Source of the DNA: Gammaproteobacteria bacterium
GTDB taxonomy: Bacteria > Pseudomonadota > Gammaproteobacteria > Poriferisulfidales > Poriferisulfidaceae
Assembly: GCA_028819565.1 (NCBI GenBank)
Contig: JAPPLD010000020.1
Location: 159,319-223,318 of the forward strand
Direction: 5' to 3'
Length of the DNA: 64,000 nucleotides
Under the pieces are notes generated by a model that had not been told where the DNA came from, did not search any database, and was given only the letters and a program-made list of their open reading frames with translations. This document shows, piece after piece, positions 53,422-61,241 of the stretch (its first letter is position 1; every line of letters begins with the position of its first letter). Position numbers and translations under genes: made by a program.

Positions 53422-53853
53422 GTGCCCACTCTATTTCTCGAAACCGAGCGCGTGTATCCGGCCATCCCATGGCAGATTCGGACCGTAATGAACGGTTGCA
53501 CCATTGCTGAGCACGAACTCCCGAGCCCGACCCGGATATTGAGTTGCCACACTGCCACGCACTATATGGGCGACCTGTTCATGGATCCGCTGAGATTCGA
53601 CATCGACCGCTACCTGCCCGAGCGTCAGGAGCATCTGACTCCAAGTGCCTACGTTCCCTATGGCTTGGGGGCGCATACCTGTCTGGGGCATAACTGGGTC
53701 AATTTTCAAATGGCAGTCAATCTGCCGTTTATCGCCCATCATGTGAAGTTGGAATTGTAGCCTGACGGCTATCAAATGGGAATCAACCCATTTCCTACAG
53801 CGGCACCGAATAAGAAGATGAAGTTTCGGATTGCCGAAATCAACGCTCTGTAA
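53422..53853 (+). pseudogene. Cytochrome P450 C-terminal remnant
   Basis: From about 53422 the frame reads 'VPTLFLETERVYPAIPWQIRTV' (ExxR) to the haem loop 'YGLGAHTCLGHNW'. An in-frame TAG at 53758-53760 interrupts it, and the frame resumes 'DGYQMGINPFPTAAPNKKMKF' to a stop at 53853. The N-terminal two-thirds of the P450 are absent. The tail resembles the end of the GPP34-P450 (KLGINPLPKMSPDKKFGF), so it is a relic of a paralogue. It lies head to head with the Rieske pseudogene. Confidence 0.8.
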
Positions 53854-53936
53854 ATTCACGACAGGAAACCTTCCAGGTCGTAGGATCTGCAGGTTTGTGC
53901 AAATATAATGGACAGCAATCTCCCCGGAGTAGCAGC

Positions 53937-55589
53937 ATGCCCCTGTTGCCAATTACGATGCGAGTTTACCAGTTGTCCATTAGTCAGACATTGACTAGTC
54001 GGAACAACTTAAAGCCACGCCAGCGGCTGACTGATCCCAAGGCGACCACTGTAAAGTCGTACAAATTCCGATGGCGTGCCGCATCGACGGCGGTATTCTT
54101 GAGCCTGATCGGTGGCTTCACTGTCGCTTGCTCGGCAGCGTTAGTTCCTCCTGTTTCCGAACCGGTGTCGCAGTTGCCCGAAGAATTCTCAGGCAGCACC
54201 GTGCTTGGCGCATATGCCCCATCGGAATGGTGGAGTGCATTCAATGATCCTACCTTGAATCGGATTATCGAAGCCGTTCTTGCTTCGAATTTTGATCTGG
54301 CAGAGGCAGTGGCCCGGGTCGATCAGGCGAGAGCAAGGGAGCGAATTGCGGATTCCATTAGATCTCCGCAAGTTCAGCCGGTTGGCACAGCCGAAGATAC
54401 GAACGCGCCGACCAATGCGGGAATTGGTGCGCAAGTGGACGAGTTGGATCAAGATTTTAGGCTACAGCTACCTGAACGGATCAGTTTGACTACTTACACT
54501 TTCAGCATCGACTTCTCCTACGAGGTCGATTTCTGGGACCGTAACCTCAATAAGTCACGTGTTGCCGGAGCCGAGCTTCTGGCTTCGGAGTGGGATTACC
54601 GTGCTGCTCGCATCGGAGTTGTAGCTGAGACCGTTCGCACGTACCTGGAAATCACCCATCTGCGGCGCCAATGGGAGTTATCGGAAGAAATCGTAGAGAT
54701 TTTCCGGGAACGCGAAAAACTAACCTCGTTCCGGTACAACAGCGGGGTGGACAGTGCCCGTGATCTCTACCGGGTGCGTCGAAGCCTGTGGGATGCGGAG
54801 ACCGAATTGCCGGCAATTGAAGGACGGTTGGCTGATGCTGAGGCACGCTTTTGGGTGTTGCTAGGGGGATTCCGCGAAGGCTTGGCGGATATGCTGCCTG
54901 ATACGCTGCCGTCATTGGGGGCACTTGAACCCGTCCCGGCAGGAATCCCGGCGGATCTTTTGACGCAACGCCCCGACGTGGGTGCAGCGAGGCAGAGAAT
55001 GGAAGCAGCCCGCTACTTGGTTGGCGTGCGGCGGGCGGAATTGCGCCCATCCTTGTCGCTGGGCGGCACGATCGGATTGCAGAACTCGGATTTCGAGAAC
55101 TGGTTACACCCCGACCAGTGGTTCCGGAACCTGACCGTGAATCTGCTGGGACCGGTGTTCCAAGGGTCCCGCCTGCAGCAAAACGTGACGCTGGCCGAAA
55201 AGCAATGGAACGAGGCCGTTGCCGCGTATGGGCGTACCGTCGTGACCGCGGTGAATGAAGTCGAGGCTGCCTTGTCTGGATGGGGAACCAGCCATCGCTT
55301 CTATACCTTGCGGAAATCTTTCGCCGAAGAGGCGCGGGCGGAAGCAGAGTACCAGGAACGGCGCTATCAATCCGGGGTGGCGGACTACGAAGACTATTTG
55401 ACCGCCTCTCAGACCCTCGTCAGTGCAAATTCAGCATTGGCGGCGGCAGAACGCGACCTGGGCTATGCGCGCTTGGCATTGCACCGCGCCTTGGGGGGAA
55501 CGTGGGTGACTTCCGGCTCGCTCCCGCCTCAAGCGGATGATTCTGCCCAGACGGAGGGTTCGCCGTCTACAGCGACATCCACCGACTGA
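53937..55589 (+). CDS. Outer-membrane efflux lipoprotein (TolC/OprM/NodT family)
   Basis: 550 aa from ATG 53937, with GGAG 7 bases upstream and a TATAAT at 53904-53909. The lipobox-like 'IGGFTVACS' follows an unusually long, charged N-terminal stretch (about 60 aa), so a later non-ATG start is possible. Two outer-membrane-factor repeats are present: 'WWSAFNDPTLNRIIEAVLASNFDLAEAVARV' with 'VDFWDRNLNKSRVAGAELLASEWDYRAARIGVVAETVRTYLEI', and 'RPDVGAARQRMEAARYLVGVRRAELRPSLSL'. It forms the exit duct of a tripartite pump. The adaptor gene follows on the same strand. Confidence 0.9.
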   Translation: MPLLPITMRVYQLSISQTLTSRNNLKPRQRLTDPKATTVKSYKFRWRAASTAVFLSLIGGFTVACSAALVPPVSEPVSQLPEEFSGSTVLGAYAPSEWWSAFNDPTLNRIIEAVLASNFDLAEAVARVDQARARERIADSIRSPQVQPVGTAEDTNAPTNAGIGAQVDELDQDFRLQLPERISLTTYTFSIDFSYEVDFWDRNLNKSRVAGAELLASEWDYRAARIGVVAETVRTYLEITHLRRQWELSEEIVEIFREREKLTSFRYNSGVDSARDLYRVRRSLWDAETELPAIEGRLADAEARFWVLLGGFREGLADMLPDTLPSLGALEPVPAGIPADLLTQRPDVGAARQRMEAARYLVGVRRAELRPSLSLGGTIGLQNSDFENWLHPDQWFRNLTVNLLGPVFQGSRLQQNVTLAEKQWNEAVAAYGRTVVTAVNEVEAALSGWGTSHRFYTLRKSFAEEARAEAEYQERRYQSGVADYEDYLTASQTLVSANSALAAAERDLGYARLALHRALGGTWVTSGSLPPQADDSAQTEGSPSTATSTD

Positions 55590-55649
55590 ATCAGGGTGCT
55601 ACGATGGACGATTGTGCAAAATGTCCCAGATCAAATCTCCGAAATTAGC

Positions 55650-56858
55650 ATGAGCAGACGAGTCGGTCTCCTGGTTGCCGTGGTCATCATTGCCGCCTCC
55701 GTGGCATTGGCGACCTTACTGGTGTCCATGGTGCCCGAGCCTGAACGGCACGAGCCTCCACCCCAGGTTCCATTTGCGCAGACCAGTCGTGTAGTACTTG
55801 GTGATGGCTCCATTCCAGTGCACGGGGCCGGAACGGTGCGGCCCAGCGCGGAAATCGACGTCATTCCGCAAATCAGTGGCAAGGTGATTTGGATCAATCC
55901 AGGCTTTCAGAGTGGCGGCCGGATCGAAGCCGGCCAGACAATCTTCCGGATCGAAGAAGAAGACTACCTGTATCGCGTACGCGAGGCAGAAGCGGATCTT
56001 GAGGCCAAGCGTGTGGAACTCCTAGAGGCTCGGGAAAAAGCGGAAATTGCTCGCACCGAATACGAACAATTCTCTGGTCGGCGTTCCAATGGAAAGTTTT
56101 CAGCACGTCAGGCACACCCCTTGACTCTGCGGGAGCCCCAGTTGAAAGCGGCCGAGGCTGCGCTTGATCGCGAGGAAGCCCGGGTTGCCGAAGCCAAGTT
56201 GGCGCTGTCCCGTACTCGGATTCAGGCACCTTTTGACGGTTATGTGCGTGACGAATCGATAGATTTGGGGCAATTCGTGACCGCTGGACAGGCGGTCGGC
56301 CGCATATTCGCCACGGATGCCGTCGAAGTGGTGGTGCCACTGCCCGACACCAGCGCGGTCTTGATTCCCGGACTATGGGAACTTCAGGCTGGAGATGCAG
56401 AGCAACAGGTGCCTGCGCGCGTGACCGCCCGGTATGGTGATGGCAACCACGCTTGGGAAGGCTATGTGGATCGGGCTGAAGTGTCGCTGGATAAACAAAC
56501 GCGAACCATCGACGTGGTCGTGCGCGTACCGGATCCTTTTTCTAGGGAAATTTCATCGAACGGGGTTGGTGCAACCCCGCCGTTGCTGGTCGGCAAATTT
56601 GTTGAAGTGGCGATTGAGGGTCTCGTTTCAGAGGCGTATTATCGAGTTCCCCGGGCGGCATTACAGCCGGGCAATGAGATCTGGGTGGTTCGCGGCAACA
56701 GTGCCGTGCATATTGTCCCGGTGCGCGTTTTGCAGCGTATCAACGATGAAGCCTATGTCGCCGGGCCTCTTGAAAATGGGCAGCAGGTGGTCACCGGTGG
56801 CATTCCGTTCGCCACGGAAGGTATGGCGGTGCAGACCGGGACTGACGCGACGCAATAA
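55650..56858 (+). CDS. RND efflux periplasmic adaptor (membrane fusion protein)
   Basis: 402 aa from ATG 55650 (MSRRVGLLVAVVIIAASVALATLLVSM), a signal anchor. The biotinyl-lipoyl-like halves 'EIDVIPQISGKVIWINPGFQSGGRIEAGQTIFRI' and 'LALSRTRIQAPFDGYVRDESIDLGQFV' flank a hairpin coil (about residues 105-180), followed by beta-barrel and membrane-proximal domains. It links the inner-membrane pump to the outer-membrane factor encoded just upstream. The inner-membrane pump gene lies next, convergent. Confidence 0.9.
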   Translation: MSRRVGLLVAVVIIAASVALATLLVSMVPEPERHEPPPQVPFAQTSRVVLGDGSIPVHGAGTVRPSAEIDVIPQISGKVIWINPGFQSGGRIEAGQTIFRIEEEDYLYRVREAEADLEAKRVELLEAREKAEIARTEYEQFSGRRSNGKFSARQAHPLTLREPQLKAAEAALDREEARVAEAKLALSRTRIQAPFDGYVRDESIDLGQFVTAGQAVGRIFATDAVEVVVPLPDTSAVLIPGLWELQAGDAEQQVPARVTARYGDGNHAWEGYVDRAEVSLDKQTRTIDVVVRVPDPFSREISSNGVGATPPLLVGKFVEVAIEGLVSEAYYRVPRAALQPGNEIWVVRGNSAVHIVPVRVLQRINDEAYVAGPLENGQQVVTGGIPFATEGMAVQTGTDATQ

Positions 56859-56926
56859 GCAAGGTCGCGATCCACGGCAAATGGCCTGCGGCTGCCCGTC
56901 AACAAAACAAGAACTCGACCGACCGC

Positions 56927-59900
56927 CTAGCTTGCGGCTTGGGTCTGCATGGAAGTGTCGGATGCGCCGGACCTTCCGCGTCGGGAAATCACTCGCAAAT
57001 GAATCGTGGATAGTGCGGGAATCACGAACATCAGCATGCCCGTGGTAATCATGATGCCGAAACCCAGCGACGCGGCAAAGGGAATCAGGAATTGCGCTTG
57101 GATCGCGCGCTCGAGAATCAAAGGCATGAAACCGAGGAAAGTGGTGACGGAAGTGAGGAAGATTGGCCGAAAACGTCCCTTTGCGCCCTCGATGATGGCA
57201 GTTCGTGCCGAGTCGCCTTCGCGGAGCCGCCGGTCAATGAAGTCCATCATGACCAGAGAGTCGTTCACGACTACGCCGCTGAGGCCGAAAATCCCCATGA
57301 AGGACACTGCGCCCATGGCGATCCCCAGGATCCAGTGACCCATGATTGCACCGACGATCCCAAGTGGAATGACGGCCATGATGATGAACGGCTTGGTGTA
57401 GGAGCGAAGGGGGATGGCCAGCAAGACAAAAATCATGAACAGCGCAATCGCGAAGCCGCGGTAAAGCGAATCCAGGGATTCGATTTGCTGTTGTTGCTCG
57501 CCTCCGAACGTGTACGTCAGGCCGGGATCCGCGGCGACCAGCTTCGCCAGGATCGACTCGTCCAGGATACGGTTGGCCTCATTGCCGGAAATTACGGCAT
57601 CGTCGACATCCGCAGTGACCGTCACAACCCGTTGCCCGTCCTTGCGCCGGACCGTCGGCGGCGATGTGCCCGAATTCAGTCGAGTGACCTGACTGAGCGG
57701 GACTTCGGCTCCAGCCGGGGTTCGAATCAGATAACTTTCGATGTCGGTGATGGCGTTGCGCTCGTCCTCGGGCAGGCGTACGTAAACTCGGACTTCTTCC
57801 CGGCCTCGCTGCACGCGCAAGGCTTCCGCGCCAAAGAAGGCAGCACGCGCTTGTTGTGCCATCCCCTCAAGCGTCAGCCCGAGCGTCCGCGCTTCGGGGC
57901 GGAGTTCGAGCTGGATTTCCCGGATGCCCGGCGTATGGTCGGAACGCACGTCGTAGACGCCACCGATTCCACGCAAGCCATTGACGACCGAGTCCGCGAT
58001 TTCCCCGATCCGTTCCGGGTCCGGATGAGACAGCACGGCTTCAACGGGATTGCCAAGGTCGATAATTTCGCCGCTGAAAACGATGCCACGCACGTAGGGG
58101 AGGGTGCCCACCTCGTTGCGCCATGCCTGTACGACCTCTCCGGTGGAAATCTGCCGTTCCTGTGCGCTCAGCAGTTTGAACTCGACCGCGGCAATATTGG
58201 CTTCCGGTCTCAGTGAGAGTTTGGGTTCAAGCCCTCCGCCTTCGACCCGCGGGCCCTGGCCCACGGTCACCGTCGATCCGGACAGCAGGGGGGGCGCCCC
58301 CTCGGGGCGATTACGTGAAAGCCGTTCGATGACTCGCAGTCCAGCCGCTTCCAGTTCTGTCGCCACTTCATAGGTTCGCTGCGCTGTCGTTCCGTCAGGC
58401 ATCTCAAGGGTGGCGGTCACGAAATCGCCTTCCACCGCGTCCGCGAAAGTCGTCGCAACGATACCGGCCGGCAGCAGGGAGATGCTGAGAATGAGTGTTC
58501 CGATGGCGCCCGCGAGCGTGATGGCGGGTTGGTCTGTCGCGAATCGCAGCCCGCGGTCCAAGGGGCCCTCGACGAATTTGTGCAGCAGGTGATCCACATG
58601 GCGTTGAGTTCGCGAGAAGAACCGGTCGACCGCGCCGGTCGGCGTCCACTCGGGTCCATGCAGGCGAGACAAGTGATTCGGAAGGATCAGCAGCGATTCG
58701 GTCAGCGAGATCAGTAGCATGGCGATGAGGATGACCGGCAATGCGCCCCAGATTTCACCAATGCCTCCAGGGATGAAGAGCAAGGGAATGAAGGCGGCAA
58801 CCGAAGTGAGGACCGCGAACGTCAGTGGAACCTTGATGCGTCGCGCGCCGCGAATTGCCGCGACCACTCCGGATCGACCCTTCTTTCGCTCATGGTGGAT
58901 ATGCTCAGCCACGACGATCGCGTCGTCGACGATGATGCCGATGGCGAGCACGAATGCGAACAGGGAGATGGTGTTGATCGCGATGTCGAGCGCCAACATG
59001 ACCGCCAGGGCGCCGATTCCCGAAATGGCCAGACCGGCCGCGACCCATAAAGCGAGCCGGATTTCGAGAAACAGGGCCAGTGCGATGATGACGAGCAACA
59101 GGCCCAGGAGGCCATTCTTGATGAGAAGATCGACACGCTCCGCATAGGATTGAGATTCGTCATTCCAGATGGTAATGTTCACGCCATCAGGCAGAGAAGG
59201 AGTGATGATGTTCGCGATGTGTTCCTGTACGGTTGTGGCCACGTCCATGACCTTCTCGCCGTCGGCCCGGTAGACCTCGATGTAGGCGGCTGGCTGGCCT
59301 TGATGCCGCACGATCAGGTCGACATCCTCAAAACCGTCATGGACTTCAGCGATGTCGCCGAGACGTACCACCGTGCCGTCATTGCGGCTGATGACGACAA
59401 TTTCTTCGAAGTCCTGCTGGTCATAGCGCTGGCCAAGGGTTCGGACACGCACCTGGGACTCCCGGGTCTCGATGCGGCCGGCGGACAGATCAAGAGAACT
59501 TTGGCGGATCGTGTTCGCGACGTCGCCGAGAGTCAGGCCGAGCGCCCGCAGGCGATGCAGGGGCACTTCGACCGAGATCTCGTAATTGCGCGTGCCGCTG
59601 GTTTCGACCTGGGACACGGCGGAGAGTGCGGCCAGGCTGTCTTCGATCTGGCGGGCCAGTTCTTTCAGCGAATGCTCGGAGACGCCGCCATAGACGACCA
59701 GGCGAATCATGCTCTGCCGGTTGGTCAACTCCCTGATTTCCGGGCGCTCGGCACGGACGGGGAAGGACTGGATGCGATTGACTGCCGATTCGACATCGTC
59801 CAGCACCCGATTGATGTCCGTGCCCGACTTCACCTCAATCTTGACGGACGCCATGCCCGGTGCCGCAATAGATTTGACCGTTTTCACGTCATCCAGTGAT

Positions 59901-60148
59901 TCGACCTGCTCCTCGATCTTGACGACGATCGCTTCCTCGACTTCCTCGGGCGTGGCCCCGGGGTAGGCCATGGAAACCTCGATCTGGTTGAAGGGCAGTG
60001 TAGGCCAGGCCTCCCGCTCAAGGCCGGTCAGCGCCACCAGGCCAGCGAACAGGATGGCGGCCATGAACAGGTTGGCGGCAACGCCGTTGCCGGCCATGTA
60101 GGCGATAGGTCCGCCTGGTTCCGCCGGATGGCCGTTGTCTGGGCTCAT
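56927..60148 (-). CDS. RND-family efflux transporter, inner-membrane pump (AcrB-like)
   Basis: 1073 aa with the RND layout: TM1 'GVAANLFMAAILFAGLVAL', a porter domain with 'AYPGATPEEVEEAIVVKIEE', and TM2-6 with the proton-relay 'AIGIIVDDAIVVAEHI' in TM4. The second half mirrors it ('PLGIVGAIMGHWILGIAMGAVSFMGIFGLSGVVVNDSLVMMDFIDRR'). The VDD motif replaces the single Asp pattern as in many RND pumps. The substrate is unknown. It is convergent with its probable partners (outer-membrane factor and adaptor), with a 68-base gap and no clear terminator. Confidence 0.94.
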   Translation of the reverse strand: MSPDNGHPAEPGGPIAYMAGNGVAANLFMAAILFAGLVALTGLEREAWPTLPFNQIEVSMAYPGATPEEVEEAIVVKIEEQVESLDDVKTVKSIAAPGMASVKIEVKSGTDINRVLDDVESAVNRIQSFPVRAERPEIRELTNRQSMIRLVVYGGVSEHSLKELARQIEDSLAALSAVSQVETSGTRNYEISVEVPLHRLRALGLTLGDVANTIRQSSLDLSAGRIETRESQVRVRTLGQRYDQQDFEEIVVISRNDGTVVRLGDIAEVHDGFEDVDLIVRHQGQPAAYIEVYRADGEKVMDVATTVQEHIANIITPSLPDGVNITIWNDESQSYAERVDLLIKNGLLGLLLVIIALALFLEIRLALWVAAGLAISGIGALAVMLALDIAINTISLFAFVLAIGIIVDDAIVVAEHIHHERKKGRSGVVAAIRGARRIKVPLTFAVLTSVAAFIPLLFIPGGIGEIWGALPVILIAMLLISLTESLLILPNHLSRLHGPEWTPTGAVDRFFSRTQRHVDHLLHKFVEGPLDRGLRFATDQPAITLAGAIGTLILSISLLPAGIVATTFADAVEGDFVTATLEMPDGTTAQRTYEVATELEAAGLRVIERLSRNRPEGAPPLLSGSTVTVGQGPRVEGGGLEPKLSLRPEANIAAVEFKLLSAQERQISTGEVVQAWRNEVGTLPYVRGIVFSGEIIDLGNPVEAVLSHPDPERIGEIADSVVNGLRGIGGVYDVRSDHTPGIREIQLELRPEARTLGLTLEGMAQQARAAFFGAEALRVQRGREEVRVYVRLPEDERNAITDIESYLIRTPAGAEVPLSQVTRLNSGTSPPTVRRKDGQRVVTVTADVDDAVISGNEANRILDESILAKLVAADPGLTYTFGGEQQQQIESLDSLYRGFAIALFMIFVLLAIPLRSYTKPFIIMAVIPLGIVGAIMGHWILGIAMGAVSFMGIFGLSGVVVNDSLVMMDFIDRRLREGDSARTAIIEGAKGRFRPIFLTSVTTFLGFMPLILERAIQAQFLIPFAASLGFGIMITTGMLMFVIPALSTIHLRVISRRGRSGASDTSMQTQAAS

Positions 60149-60573
60149 TTTCTCGGGGATGCGCCCTGAGGCTCGGGTGCTAGGATCATGAAGCGCTGAT
60201 CGCTCCTAGTCGACGCGAGAAACCTGCATGGAGTTCGGATTCTAGCATTGTGGGCGCAGACCGGGGCCAAAATCCGTATTTCTTCGCATTTCGATTTGAA
60301 AAACAACGGCTTTTCTATGCACAATAGCGTGCGAGAGCAGGACATGCGCTCCGTGCGGAACCCTGTCGAGCGGAGGGCGGCGCCGATCAAGTCGCGGTTG
60401 CGCGACGAGGGCTGCGTGGACGACCTGCAACGGGTCAACAAGACCTACCGCGGGCGCATGGCCGACGTGAGCGCCTTGTGCTACACCAGCGAAGGGATCC
60501 GCTCTTGGCCGCCCGGCCTTGCGAGTGGCGGACGGGGAGGATCTGCCGACTGCTGTATTTCTGTATGAAATTG

Positions 60574-60598
60574 TCATAACAGAATGATTTTGTTATGA
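60574..60598. promoter_or_regulatory. Perfect 8+8 inverted repeat in AT-rich pocket
   Basis: TCATAACA-gaatgattt-TGTTATGA, a perfect palindrome with a 9-base spacer, looks like a transcription-factor operator. It stands 430 bases upstream of the RND pump start and 640 bases upstream of the Calx-beta gene. Confidence 0.5.
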
Positions 60599-60990
60599 TA
60601 TACGGTGCGACTTTGGGACATCACGAGCCCTAAGCTTTGGCGACCCACTGGCAATATGCCTTGCCGGTGATTTGGCGCCTTTCCACACCAGAACAGGTCC
60701 GGTTTGCTGAAGTTTCTGCAAGTTCGGGATGGTTCCCTATACATGGGAGAGTCGGGAGGTCGGGATGACATGGAAGATTGCAGAGCGGACGGGCGTTTTG
60801 CCTAGGCAGCGACAGGCCAGGTTTTTCTCCTTTCAGTCATCGGAAAACCAAGAGAGCGGGAGGAGAGCCGAGCCGGGCATGAAAAAGGCTGTCCCAGTCT
60901 GCCGGGCTTGGAATCCCTGCGGCTCATTGTCCAGCCGATCGGTTAGGACAGGCGGGTCGAATACCGTCTTGCCGGCTTGTAGCCATGTGA

Positions 60991-61003
60991 CCCCCCCCCC
61001 CCC
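60991..61003 (+). repeat. Homopolymer of 13 C
   Basis: Thirteen consecutive C bases between 'gtga' and 'tact'. Such tracts are prone to slippage. It is about 240 bases upstream of the Calx-beta gene start and not in that gene's frame, because a TGA at 61197 closes the frame. Confidence 0.85.
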
Positions 61004-61241
61004 TACTAATTTGCTTTTGTCCGGTTCCCTCAGGCCGTTTGGGCTTGCGGGGGCCGAGGTCGAGGTGCCGCCGGAAGCCGGTGGCGCAAGCCTGCACAAG
61101 AATTCCCATTCGCCCGGGCGGCATGGTCCGGGGCTTCCTCCAACATCCGGCAGCCTGTGCAGGCGGGCACCTTGTCTCCAGCTTTTTAGTGGGCTTTGAG
61201 TCTCGCGCGACTTGGGAAGTGCGAGGAGCCGGGTGACAGCC

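Larger units (their letters stand above)
60149..61241. other. 1.1-kb intergenic region, regulatory repeat and poly-C tract
   Basis: ORFs here (60248-60568, 60729-61199) do not look like proteins, although 60317-60568 contains a fairly even stretch ('RLRDEGCVDDLQRVNKTYRG') that could be a relic. A palindrome, TCATAACA (60574-60581) and TGTTATGA (60591-60598), lies in an AT-rich pocket. A run of 13 C is at 60991-61003. GAGGAG at 61223-61228 precedes the next gene. Confidence 0.5.

Noticed and set aside
57092-59899. Plus-strand ORFs of 249-374 aa opposite the RND pump
   Set aside because: His/Asp/Arg-rich shadow translations of the pump gene.
60317-60568. Possible short protein 'RLRDEGCVDDLQRVNKTYRG'
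   Set aside because: Plausible residues, but no ribosome site or family; noted only as a possible relic.
60729-61199. 156-aa ORF spanning the poly-C tract
   Set aside because: Low-complexity composition (Pro/Ser/Gly/Arg), no ribosome site and no recognisable motif; it looks like chance.
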